Below, one piece after another: positions 1 to 7,988 of a stretch of DNA of 36,289 nt. Each line of letters opens with the position of its first letter. The first letter of the stretch is position 1. The position numbers were made by a program, and so were the translations under genes. The notes below the pieces were generated by a model, which was given only the letters and a program-made list of their open reading frames with translations, was not told the DNA's origin and did not search any database. The stretch is from Clostridia bacterium (GTDB lineage: Bacteria > Bacillota > Clostridia > Oscillospirales > RGIG8002): contig JAFTEJ010000072.1 of the NCBI GenBank assembly GCA_017453725.1, positions 1 through 36,289 of the forward strand, read 5' to 3'.

Positions 1-591
1 GGTGTTCTGCGACGAACTATAAGACAGACTCGTCAGATCGAGCTTATAAATCAAATAATAACTGCTGGCGCTTTTAGCGGATATGCCCGCGGAAGCGGTT
101 ATAAAGGTCTTAAACTTGCTGCTGGCGAGAATGACGTTAGCGTTCTTCTCTCCGAGAGCCTCATAAAACGCCTGGTTACCGGCAATCTTGAAATAGAGCG
201 CCTTCTTATTCGACAGCTCGGCGTTTCCGAAAGGATTGACGTCGTCTATCAGGGTCGATATCGCTCTGATAGTAGCGGTCTTAGCGGTCGACAGATAAAT
301 ATGGTTATAATTGTCGCTCGAGTGACCGCCCTTTTCAGCGGAAGTAGTCGCGGTAAAGACTACTCTGCCGAAATCGTCCTTCGAATAGGAAACGTTAGAG
401 GCGTTATGCGCGGCGTCCAGATAGCCGTTGTTGCACATCTGGGACTGCTGCACCTGCTCAAGCGTGTACTGGTTGATGAACGGGATGTGCATCTGCACTT
501 CCGTGGCGGCGGAGACGTTGAAAACAACTACGCCGCTGAAGAGCGCCAGTACCATCGCGAAAGCAAGCAGTGAACTAAGGATTTTTTTCAT
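1..591 (-). CDS. Large secreted adhesin-like protein, N-terminal part only (3' end outside window)
   Basis: An open frame of 197 codons runs off the left edge of the window, so only the N-terminus is seen. It begins with a clear Sec signal peptide (KK n-region, hydrophobic core, VSAA cleavage region near residue 29) that is almost identical to that of the 1931-aa protein ending at 1490. The mature part resembles the N-terminus of the 1284-aa protein at 7989-11843: both have a QYT motif soon after the signal peptide and then an LIDxxxPFGxxxLSNK motif leading into beta strands. The chosen ATG at 591 is preceded by AGAGGAAG about 8 nt upstream. An in-frame ATG at 717 with a stronger Shine-Dalgarno would add 42 basic residues. 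I prefer 591 because the signal peptide then starts the protein. Function is unknown; a surface or substrate-binding role is inferred from the module type only. Confidence 0.85.
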   Translation of the reverse strand, partial: MKKILSSLLAFAMVLALFSGVVVFNVSAATEVQMHIPFINQYTLEQVQQSQMCNNGYLDAAHNASNVSYSKDDFGRVVFTATTSAEKGGHSSDNYNHIYLSTAKTATIRAISTLIDDVNPFGNAELSNKKALYFKIAGNQAFYEALGEKNANVILASSKFKTFITASAGISAKSASSYYLIYKLDLTSLSYSSSQNT

Positions 592-714
592 TTTTGTGCT
601 TCCTCTTTTCTTGATGAATTTTTCGCGTGATCGGGTTTGATTTGACTGAACATAGGTTTCGATCGGATGCTTTTTTCGCGCCGATGGGTGGCGGCGTTCA
701 TCCGACCATTTTCG

Positions 715-728
715 CATCACTCCTCCTT
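715..728 (-). promoter_or_regulatory. Strong upstream Shine-Dalgarno plus ATG in the leader of the first secreted gene
   Basis: On the minus strand AAGGAGGA (plus 721-728) lies 3 nt before an ATG at 717. This ATG is in frame with the signal-peptide ATG at 591, with no stop between them. It is either an alternative start that gives a long basic N-terminal extension or a regulatory site in the leader. The leader of the 1931-aa gene keeps an equivalent strong Shine-Dalgarno, but there the frames after it are closed. Confidence 0.45.
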
Positions 729-856
729 GATACTTGATTTTATATACATTTTTTCGCTGCTGAAATTGAAAACTGTGCGGCGAAATTATCGGACGGCAGC
801 GTGTTTTGCACCTTACTCCTCACAAAAACACTACCACCCCGTATATATACGCTGGT

Positions 857-886
857 ATTATAACAATTCGTACACAATTTTGTCAA
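857..886 (-). promoter_or_regulatory. Sigma-A-type promoter for the first secreted gene
   Basis: Read on the minus strand, a perfect TTGACA (plus 881-886) and a perfect TATAAT (plus 857-862) are separated by 18 nt, in AT-rich DNA. Transcription would start near 850, leaving a leader of about 260 nt before the ATG at 591. Confidence 0.85.
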
Positions 887-1033
887 GAGTTTTAGCGAAA
901 AAGAGTAAAATTTATATGCTTTTTTAACATTTTTCACTCATTGCGACGTATGTGCGGATTGTAACCAGCAACGGAACGGCGGGGATTTCCCGCTTCTATC
1001 AGGCGTACGCAAAGCCGCCCGCGCAAGCCGTAG

Positions 1034-1214
1034 GGGCGATTTTAATCGCCCGCCGGCGTGCAGCTGCTCGCGCAAGCGAGCATCATAACTGCCGCCGCAG
1101 GCGGCATCATAGTTGTAAACTCTAAACTGATTGAGTTTAGAGCTTAGAGTTATGATCGCCCTACGGGCGAGTTGTGAGTTCGCATACGGCGAACGCTGCG
1201 CCGCCTGCGGCGGC
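1034..1214. repeat. String of seven short GC-rich hairpins
   Basis: Seven small perfect inverted repeats follow one another: 1034-1051, 1065-1082, 1091-1105, 1120-1142, 1157-1169, 1179-1193 and 1200-1214. Most have 5-7 bp GC-rich arms with loops of 2-6 nt. The one at 1120-1142 has AT-rich 9-bp arms. There is no credible coding frame. This looks like a patchwork of dispersed palindromic intergenic elements in the 898-bp gap between the first and second secreted genes. Confidence 0.7.
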
Positions 1215-1218
1215 GACA

Positions 1219-1365
1219 CCTCATCCGCCCCTTCGGGGCACCTTCCCCTCAAGGGGAAGGCTTTCCGACGCCCACTTCGACCGGGGAAGGCTTCCGACGT
1301 CAGCCTTTCCCTCCCTCAGTCGCCTGCGGCGACAGCTCCCTCGTCTGAGGGAGCTCCCCGTGCGC
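1219..1365. repeat. Dispersed palindromic repeats (CCTTCCCC/AAGGGGAAGG and CTCCCTC types)
   Basis: Two repeat types stand side by side. The first contains the palindrome CCTTCCCCTCAAGGGGAAGG, which recurs at about 12558-12577 together with the CCTCATCCG lead-in and the GACGCCC tail. The second has CTCCCTCAGTCGCC, a GC loop and GAGGGAGC, and a diverged copy lies in opposite orientation near 12126-12190. They are noncoding and probably a multi-copy intergenic family of this genome. Confidence 0.65.
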
Positions 1366-1390
1366 CCTGCTTCCCTACCCCGCGCGGTGA

Positions 1391-1426
1391 CAAAAACGCG
1401 GAGCCGTCCGAAGACGACTCCGCGTT
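1391..1426 (-). terminator. Intrinsic terminator of the 1931-aa secreted protein gene
   Basis: On the minus strand a 13-bp stem with one G-T pair and a UUCG-type tetraloop (arms at plus 1396-1408 and 1413-1425) is followed directly by a T tract (plus 1392-1396). It lies about 65 nt after the stop codon at 1490. Confidence 0.92.
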
Positions 1427-1489
1427 CAGCGGTATTATTGCGTATACCTTTGCGTTCGGCTCGCGCCTCGCGCTTTCGTGAGCGTCCCC

Positions 1490-4400
1490 TTACAGGGTGA
1501 CGTTCTCTACGATCAGCAGTCCGTCCTCGTTGACGGTGCCCGTATAGTTGGCGGGCTTGTCGCCTACGAAGAACCAGGTGCTGTAGTTCTCGCCGGCGCG
1601 GTTGATGCCGACGTAGGATGTGACGGTCACTCCGCCCGTGTACATATCAGCGATCTCTTCGCCGTTATAGGTGAAGTATACGCGCTTGAAGAGTACGAGC
1701 TTCTTGAGCGCGGAGTTATCCTTGCCGGAAGCGCGGAGCAGCGACTGATACGCGGGCGCGGTGTAGGAAATCGTCTCAACCTGCATCTCGACGCCGGGCA
1801 TAAAGTTGCCGATAACGGTCAGGCCGTTGACGTCGGAGAAGTACTTCTCGGTGTAAGCCGGAGCGTTGACGGTCAGGGCGATCTCGGCTTCGATGCCTTC
1901 ATAGAGGTCGACGAAGTCGGCGTCCGGAGTGAAGGTGACCGCGAATACGCTTTCGCTCTGAGCAATAAGCGGAACGACGTCCGGAGTTACCCAGGCCCAG
2001 GTGCCGGTCACGATGCCGGTATCGGCGTCCGTAAGGGCGGACTCGCCGATGGCCTGCGGATAGGTGATCGCGGCGGCGGTCGGCAGGACGTAGTTCTTGA
2101 TTATGCCCTTGCCGATGGTTCCGGTCGCGTCACTGTCGACCGTGTCGGAGGCGACGCCGGAAACGAGCTTCGCGTAGATCGTGGTGCCGATCTCGTCGGC
2201 GGTCAGCTCGTAGGTCTCGCCGGTGCCGAGCTTGTCGCCGTCGGCGTTGTACCACTCGATGGCGTAGTTCGTGCCGATGAGCGCCGGGATGTCCGCGACG
2301 GTGGCGGTCAGGGTCTCGGTGTATCTCTCAACGCCGCTGATCGTAACGGAAGCGTCGCCGAAGGTGGTCTTCGTCGTCTTCGCCGTTACGGTCGTGGCTT
2401 CGGAAGCGATGTGGTCGTCGGTGTCCTTGATGCGGACGGAGATCTGATACTCCGTGTCGGCTGCAAGGTCTTCGAAGACGTTGCTGTCCTGCCACTCGCC
2501 GGTGCCGAACTTATACTCGGCTTCTTCGATAGCGTCGATGGTTATGGTGCTGTCGGTAGCGGTGTAGGTCACGGTGGGAGCGGCGGGCTTATCGATGATC
2601 CTCTTGAGGACCTTCGCGGCGGCGTCGATGGCGGCCTGGTCGGCTTCGAGGTTGTAGTAAGCCTCAACACCGGCGGCGATTTCCGCGGCCCACAGGGTGG
2701 CGTCGATGGCCTTGACGGCGTCGATGTTCGCCTTGAGGGCGGTGCGGTCGGCGGCGGTGAAGCCGTCGAGGATCGCCTGGACGGCGGCGGTGGCGTCGAG
2801 GACGTCATCGCGGTCGACGGAGGTCTTCGTCGCGGCGGCGGCAGCCAGAGCTTCCGCGTATCTGTTCTCGTAGTCATAAGCCTGAACGGCGGCTATGACA
2901 GTGTCGAGAGCGGCCAGATCTTCGGGGGTGGAGGGGTAGATGCCCTTGTAGCCCTTCATATCGGAAACGGTAATGGTCGTGCCGTTGTCAACGCCGTAGG
3001 CTTCGATGATGAAGACGATGGCGTACTCGAGCTCATTCTGAGCGAATACGTTGGACCACCAGGCCTTTTCAAAGGCGCTGAACGGGATGTTGATGTAGCC
3101 GTCAGCGGCAACGTATTCAGGCTTGATGTTAAGCGCGTACATCTCTCTGTGTCCGGAGAAGGGAGCGCTCGGCGCGCAGTTGGAGAGACCGATAAGCACT
3201 CTTTCCGCCTTGCCGCCGGTCACTTCGAGCTTGAAGCGGATACCTTCGGCCTTGGAAAGTCCGGCAACGTTCAGCGCCGGATAAGCGCCGTTTTCTTCGG
3301 GCTGCAGGGTCTGGCTGCGGTCCATATTCTTCCAGCCCATCGACTTGCCGGCGAAGTCGGCGGTCGCGGTCATGGAGAAGCTGCCGTCAGCGGCAAAGGT
3401 GGTGTTGTTGGAGAAGTCGCCGGCGTTCCAGACGTTCGGTCTGTTCAGACCGTCGCCGATGGAGTCGCAGAGCTTGTTGCTGTTAGCGGTGACGGTGGCG
3501 TTGACAGCCTCGGTCGTCCAGCCTTCCATCAGGTTGCCGGTGACGGACTTGATATCGGGATACTCGAGAGCGGCGATAGCTGCGCGTGTGGCGTCGAGGT
3601 CGCCGGAGTTGACGGCGGTCTGCAGCGCAGCCCAGCTGTCAGCACTGTAGTTGGATTCCCACAGATCCGCAACGAGATCAGCGGTGGTAAGAGCTCTGTA
3701 GCCCTTGACATCGGAGATCTTTATCTCGGTGCCTTCGGCAGCGCCGTAAGCTTCAACGATAAAGACGATGACGTTCTCGAGCTCGCTCTGCGCAAACGCG
3801 TTGCACCAGAAGGCTGCCTCGAAATAGCTGAACGGGATGTTGATATAGCCGTCAGCAGCGACGTATCCGGGCTTGATCTTCATCGCGTACATCTCTCTGG
3901 TCGTGTTAGAGCAGTTGGAGAGACCGATGAGGATTCTATCGACGGGCTTGCTGGCCTCGAGCTTGAAGCGGATGCCTTCCGCCTCGGAGAGTCCGGCAAC
4001 GGTCAGCGCCGGATAAGCGCCGTTCTTATTGGGCTGCAGGGTCTGGCTGCGGTCCATATTCTTCCAGCCCATCGCCTTGCCCGTGAAGTCGGCGGTCGCT
4101 TTCATGGAGAACCAGCCGTCGCCGGCGGTGAAGGTGGTGTTATTGGAGAAGTCGCCGGCGTTCCACGCGCCGTTGATGTTGAGGCCTTCGCCGATGGAGT
4201 CACAGAGCTTGTCGCTGTTCGCGGTGACGACGGCGTTGACAGCCTCGGTCGTCCAGCCGGAGAAGAAGCTGCCGGTGGTCGCGATGGTCTCGTAAGGAAC
4301 GAGCTTAGCGATGGCGGCGTCACGCGCTTCCTTGGTCTTCGCGACAGCGAGGGCGGCTTCGTAGGCGGCCCAGCTCTCGGCGGTGTAGTTGTATTCCCAG

Positions 4401-7285
4401 ATGTTGGTGATCAGCTCGTCTTCGATGTCGAAGTCTCTGCCGGAGTAACCGTAAACGTCGGAGATCTTGACGGTCGTGAACTTGGATACGCCGTAAGCTT
4501 CAACGATGAATACGATGACGTCCTCGAGCTCGCTCTGAGCGAAGGAGGAGGTCCACCAGGCGTTCTCGAACACGCTGAAGGGGATGTTGACGTAGCCGTC
4601 AGCCGCGACGTATTCGGGCTTGACGTTGATCGCGTACTGCTCGCGGACGAACTTGGAGCAGTTGGACAGACCGATGAGCAGTCTTTCGACGGTGCCGTCC
4701 TCGACCTCGATCTTGAAGCGGATGCCGTCGGCCTTGGAGAGTCCGGCGACGTTCAGCGCCGGGAAGGCGCCGTTATCGGCGGGCTGCAGGGTCTTGCTGC
4801 GGTCCATATTCTTCCAGCCCATGGACTTGCCGGTGAAGTCGGCGAGAGCCATCATGGAGAACCAGCCGTCGCCGGCGGCGAAGGTGGTGTTGTCGGAGAA
4901 GTCGCCGGCGTTCCATACGTTGGGCTTGTTAAGGCCGTCGCCGATGGAGTCGCAGATCTTGCCGCTGTTCGCGGTGACGACGGCGTTGACGTCCTGCGTC
5001 GTCCAGCCGGAGAAGAAGCTGCCGGTCACGGGCTTCGTGTAAAGCGGGACAAGGGCGTCCTTCGCGGCGATGAGGGCTTCCTTATCGCCCGCGGCGGCCG
5101 CGGCCTTCAGAACCGCCCAGCTGTCGGAGGTGTAGTTGTACTCCCAGAGATCGCCGACGTAATCGGAAGGATCGAACGCCTTGTATCCGGTGAGGTCGGA
5201 GATCGTGAGGGTGGTGCCTTCGGTCACGCCGTAGGCTTCGACGATGAAGACCTTGACGTCCGCGATGTTCTCAGCGGTGAAGGCGTTGCCCCACCACGCC
5301 TTTTCAAACGCGGTGAAGGGTATGTTGATGTAGCCGTCGGCGCCGAAGTACGCGGGAACGAGATTGAGAGCGTACATTTCCTTCGCGCCGCCGGTGGGGC
5401 CGCAGTTGGAGAGACCGATGAGCAGACGCTCATAGGAGCCGCCCTCGCTGACGTCCAGCTTGAAGCGGATGCCCTCGCCGTTCTCGATGCCCTCAGCGTT
5501 GAGCGCGGGATAAGCGCCCGCGGAAGCGGTGTTCATCGTGTTGCGGTCGAGGTTCTTCCAGCCCATGGACTTGCCGGCGAAGTCGGCGGTCGCGGTCATG
5601 GAGAAGTTGTTTTCCGCGGCGAAGGTGGTGTTATCGGAGAAGTCGCCGGCGTTCCATACGTTGGGGGTGTTCAGACCGTCGCCGATGGAGTCGCAGACCT
5701 TTTCGGGGTTGGCGACGACAGGCACGTTGACGTTGGCGGTGGTCCAGCCCTGCATCATGTTGCCGGTGGTGACGTCGATGACAGCGGGCTGAAGGTCGGT
5801 AACGGCGGCCTCTATCGCGTCCTCGTTACGGGTCGAAACGGCGTCCTTGACGGCAGCCCAGGATTCGGGAGTGTAGTTGGCTTCCCAGAGATCGTCGGTC
5901 GGATCGTAGACGGACTTTCTGAAGAGCTGCATATCGGAGACGACGAATCTCTTCCATTCCGTGTTGCAGCCGCCGCCGACATACTGGAGGATCATATTGC
6001 CGTAAAGCTGGGTCGTATTGGCGTACTGAGAGAGGACCTGATCAGCCCAGCCGCTCTTCATATCATTGAAGTAGAAATACAGATAGCCGTCGGCGTAGTT
6101 CGGGAACATCTCGCCGGAGGCGCAGCTGTACTCGGCTATGAAGGTGGGGTACCAGGTGTTGCTGAAGGACTTCTCATTGGAACCGACGAGCTTCAGGCTG
6201 ACGGTGACTCTGCCGTGGCCGTCCCAGCTGTAGGTGACGGGGTCTCCGCCGCCGGTAGCGGTCGTGGAGATACCTATGCGGATACCGTCCCACTTCTGCA
6301 TCTCGCCTATCGCCTTGTAATCGCCGAAGACGTCGCCGTTCTGCTGCTTGGCGGCAGTGTCGGTGTTCGTCTGGGTGGACCACTGCTGGGTCCAGTTGTT
6401 CGGCTTATAGTCCTTGGTCGGGAGCAGGCCGTGAGTGGAGTTGCCCCTCATAACGCCGGCCTTGTCATAGAACTGGAGCGCGGTGCCGGTGGCGCCGGTT
6501 TCGGCGAGCGCGACGGCGTTGTTCGCGTCGAGGTTAGCCTGAGTCCAGTCGTTGAAGCCGGGCAGATCCTGATACTCATAGAGATCGGCGATGCTGCCGT
6601 TTCTGACGTAACCCTGAAGATCGGAGAAATAGACGGTCGTCGGAGCGGCGTACATCAGGAAGGATATACCGTTGATCTTGTTCAACTCGGTGGAACGAAG
6701 CTTCTCGGTATTCGTCGTGCTGGCTCTGGTGAGGCGGCCGAAATCGATGACGTTATAGCCTTCGCTGTCGAGCTCGGGCTTGCCTCTGTAGCGCCAGTAG
6801 TTGCCCCAGCCGCTGGCCTGGACGATGAATCTGTATTCACCGTAAACGCTGACGGGCTTGCCGTCGGCGTCGGTCAGCTTGAAGCGGATACCGTTCATCT
6901 CGCCGAGCGTCTTGGTTCCCTCAACGGGAGTCCAGGGGTTGACAGACAGAGTCGCGCCACTGTTGTATTTGTAAGTGACGATCGACTGAGTGTACTTCTG
7001 GTTGTTGGCGGGGTTTGTGGTAAGCTTCAGCTCGCCGGGCTTTTCGGTCAGCTCGAGTTTGCTGGAAACGGCGTTGTAAACCGCGCCGTTAGCATAGCCG
7101 ACGTTGCCGGAGAGCGTGTCGAGCTCCGCCTGAGTGGTCTGCGTGAAACCGGTCAGGTCGAAGTAGTCGTACGTTACCAATGCGTTGGGGTCTTCAATAG
7201 CGGCGGAAGTATTGAACAATACGACTCCGCTGAAGAGGGCGAGCACCATCGCAAAAGCAAGCAGTGAACTAAGGATCTTCTTCAT
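1490..7285 (-). CDS. 1931-aa secreted multimodular protein with four tandem beta-sandwich/FIVAR units
   Basis: The ATG at 7285 gives a signal peptide at once (cleavage near residue 29) and has AGAGGAAG about 8 nt upstream; a further in-frame start at 7330 has no Shine-Dalgarno. Layout: two unlike beta-sandwich modules (about 30-228 and 232-458), then four tandem units beginning near residues 508, 755, 1005 and 1250. Each unit has a beta-sandwich of about 190 residues; the first three end in a helical FIVAR-like stretch (YNYTxxSWAxL). Next come a helical region (1453-1565), an FN3-like domain (1567-1640), two Ig-like domains (1644-1725 and 1730-1807) and a C-terminal domain (1811-1931) shared with the 1284-aa neighbour. 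Every unit keeps one Cys in a CDSIGxGLN motif and another in GLSNC. No catalytic site, dockerin, SLH or LPXTG is visible. A role in binding glycans or surfaces is inferred. The gene has its own promoter and terminator. Confidence 0.92.
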   Translation of the reverse strand: MKKILSSLLAFAMVLALFSGVVLFNTSAAIEDPNALVTYDYFDLTGFTQTTQAELDTLSGNVGYANGAVYNAVSSKLELTEKPGELKLTTNPANNQKYTQSIVTYKYNSGATLSVNPWTPVEGTKTLGEMNGIRFKLTDADGKPVSVYGEYRFIVQASGWGNYWRYRGKPELDSEGYNVIDFGRLTRASTTNTEKLRSTELNKINGISFLMYAAPTTVYFSDLQGYVRNGSIADLYEYQDLPGFNDWTQANLDANNAVALAETGATGTALQFYDKAGVMRGNSTHGLLPTKDYKPNNWTQQWSTQTNTDTAAKQQNGDVFGDYKAIGEMQKWDGIRIGISTTATGGGDPVTYSWDGHGRVTVSLKLVGSNEKSFSNTWYPTFIAEYSCASGEMFPNYADGYLYFYFNDMKSGWADQVLSQYANTTQLYGNMILQYVGGGCNTEWKRFVVSDMQLFRKSVYDPTDDLWEANYTPESWAAVKDAVSTRNEDAIEAAVTDLQPAVIDVTTGNMMQGWTTANVNVPVVANPEKVCDSIGDGLNTPNVWNAGDFSDNTTFAAENNFSMTATADFAGKSMGWKNLDRNTMNTASAGAYPALNAEGIENGEGIRFKLDVSEGGSYERLLIGLSNCGPTGGAKEMYALNLVPAYFGADGYINIPFTAFEKAWWGNAFTAENIADVKVFIVEAYGVTEGTTLTISDLTGYKAFDPSDYVGDLWEYNYTSDSWAVLKAAAAAGDKEALIAAKDALVPLYTKPVTGSFFSGWTTQDVNAVVTANSGKICDSIGDGLNKPNVWNAGDFSDNTTFAAGDGWFSMMALADFTGKSMGWKNMDRSKTLQPADNGAFPALNVAGLSKADGIRFKIEVEDGTVERLLIGLSNCSKFVREQYAINVKPEYVAADGYVNIPFSVFENAWWTSSFAQSELEDVIVFIVEAYGVSKFTTVKISDVYGYSGRDFDIEDELITNIWEYNYTAESWAAYEAALAVAKTKEARDAAIAKLVPYETIATTGSFFSGWTTEAVNAVVTANSDKLCDSIGEGLNINGAWNAGDFSNNTTFTAGDGWFSMKATADFTGKAMGWKNMDRSQTLQPNKNGAYPALTVAGLSEAEGIRFKLEASKPVDRILIGLSNCSNTTREMYAMKIKPGYVAADGYINIPFSYFEAAFWCNAFAQSELENVIVFIVEAYGAAEGTEIKISDVKGYRALTTADLVADLWESNYSADSWAALQTAVNSGDLDATRAAIAALEYPDIKSVTGNLMEGWTTEAVNATVTANSNKLCDSIGDGLNRPNVWNAGDFSNNTTFAADGSFSMTATADFAGKSMGWKNMDRSQTLQPEENGAYPALNVAGLSKAEGIRFKLEVTGGKAERVLIGLSNCAPSAPFSGHREMYALNIKPEYVAADGYINIPFSAFEKAWWSNVFAQNELEYAIVFIIEAYGVDNGTTITVSDMKGYKGIYPSTPEDLAALDTVIAAVQAYDYENRYAEALAAAAATKTSVDRDDVLDATAAVQAILDGFTAADRTALKANIDAVKAIDATLWAAEIAAGVEAYYNLEADQAAIDAAAKVLKRIIDKPAAPTVTYTATDSTITIDAIEEAEYKFGTGEWQDSNVFEDLAADTEYQISVRIKDTDDHIASEATTVTAKTTKTTFGDASVTISGVERYTETLTATVADIPALIGTNYAIEWYNADGDKLGTGETYELTADEIGTTIYAKLVSGVASDTVDSDATGTIGKGIIKNYVLPTAAAITYPQAIGESALTDADTGIVTGTWAWVTPDVVPLIAQSESVFAVTFTPDADFVDLYEGIEAEIALTVNAPAYTEKYFSDVNGLTVIGNFMPGVEMQVETISYTAPAYQSLLRASGKDNSALKKLVLFKRVYFTYNGEEIADMYTGGVTVTSYVGINRAGENYSTWFFVGDKPANYTGTVNEDGLLIVENVTL
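2945..5764 (-). repeat. Four tandem ~740-bp coding repeats (R1-R4)
   Basis: Inside the 1931-aa gene four units follow each other, starting near plus 5764 (R1), 5023 (R2), 4273 (R3) and 3538 (R4), spaced 735-750 bp. They share long stretches of near-identical DNA, for example around the codons for CDSIGDGLN, WNAGDFS, GKSMGWKN and ADGYINIPF. A fifth, more diverged copy lies in the neighbouring gene at about 10005-10583. Confidence 0.93.
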
Positions 7286-7332
7286 AATTGCTTCCTCTTT
7301 TCTTTCATAAAATTTCGCGAGTTTGATCACGA

Positions 7333-7411
7333 TTAAAGACTGAATAATTGACGGATCCCCGTCGGGTGTGACGGCTCCACCGTCAGCCGTGCTTCATTCA
7401 CTGTCCTCCTT
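7333..7411 (-). promoter_or_regulatory. Leader with strong Shine-Dalgarno and short upstream ORFs
   Basis: About 120 nt before the main ATG the minus strand has AAGGAGG (plus 7404-7411, with the flanking T). It serves either an ATG at 7397 with a four-residue ORF (M-K-H-G-stop, ending at 7383) or a GTG at 7401 with a 22-residue ORF ending at 7333. The leader aligns with that of the first secreted gene, including the strong upstream Shine-Dalgarno and the AGAAAAGAGGAAGCA block before the true start. A role in translation control is inference. Confidence 0.4.
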
Positions 7412-7530
7412 ACCGTAATGGGACCGAGCGCTTCGCCCGGTCAAGAAAACGGCAAAACGCCGCGCTTTGAGCCGGATCGAAACCGCGTTTGGGTATAGTA
7501 ACACACATTTTCAGTCTACTATATACTCGT

Positions 7531-7559
7531 ATATTATCACATTGTTTTCGTTTTGGCAA
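7531..7559 (-). promoter_or_regulatory. Promoter of the 1931-aa secreted protein gene
   Basis: On the minus strand TTGCCA (plus 7554-7559) and TAATAT (plus 7531-7536) are 17 nt apart, with TGTGA just before the -10 (an extended -10 TGn). The leader would be about 240 nt. Confidence 0.65.
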
Positions 7560-7724
7560 TACTTTTTAAAGAAAAATGCAAATTTTTTTCTTTGATTTTT
7601 CACAGAAACTATTTATCGGGATTCGCGGATTATCGGGATTCGCGGAAATCAACCGGCGTAACGCCTGAGCCCGGAGAACCGACAGGCGATTGATAACCGC
7701 CCCTACCCGCAACGCGAAGCGCGT

Positions 7725-7840
7725 CTGTCATTCCGAGGAGCCGCGAACGCGCCGACGAGGACTCCCCTTCCCTATACAGAATACAGACTTCCTGCGTATG
7801 ACGGGGGATCCTTCGGCGGCAAGCCGCCTCGGGATGACAG
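7725..7840. repeat. CTGTCAT-type palindromic intergenic repeat
   Basis: The element begins with CTGTCATTCCGAG (7725-7737) and ends with CTCGGGATGACAG (7828-7840), its inverted copy with one mismatch. The first 41 bp recur as a direct copy at 12059-12099 with three mismatches. Related CTGTCATCCTGAG ends occur at 12250 and 12498. The stretch has no convincing coding frame. Confidence 0.75.
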
Positions 7841-7868
7841 AAACACACGCCCGCTGTCAGGCGGATTT

Positions 7869-7929
7869 CGCTTCGAACGCAAAGGCGTTCGAAGCGAAAA
7901 AAGGCGGGGCGTCCGAACCGGACGCCCCG
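7869..7929 (-). terminator. Double hairpin terminator after the 1284-aa secreted protein gene
   Basis: On the minus strand a 10-bp GC-rich stem (arms at plus 7906-7915 and 7919-7928, 3-nt loop) is followed by a run of six T (plus 7897-7902). Immediately beyond is a second perfect hairpin with 12-bp arms (7869-7880 and 7885-7896, 4-nt loop). Together they make a strong terminator about 60 nt after the stop codon. Confidence 0.9.
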
Positions 7930-7988
7930 AAAGGAGAAATTAGCTGCCTCCCCGCAAACGCATCTAAGCAGGGAAGTGAATTATTCAA

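Noticed and set aside
2945-5764. Regular ~740-bp repeats considered as a CRISPR or other noncoding array
   Set aside because: The repeats are in-frame coding units with protein-level conservation. Unit length and the lack of short identical repeats with unique spacers exclude CRISPR.
1478-7267. A 1929-codon open frame on the plus strand opposite the 1931-aa gene
   Set aside because: It is the mirror of a GC-rich repetitive coding region. The minus-strand product has a signal peptide, recognisable modules, a Shine-Dalgarno, a promoter and a terminator. The plus-strand product is low-complexity (V/G/D-rich) with none of these.
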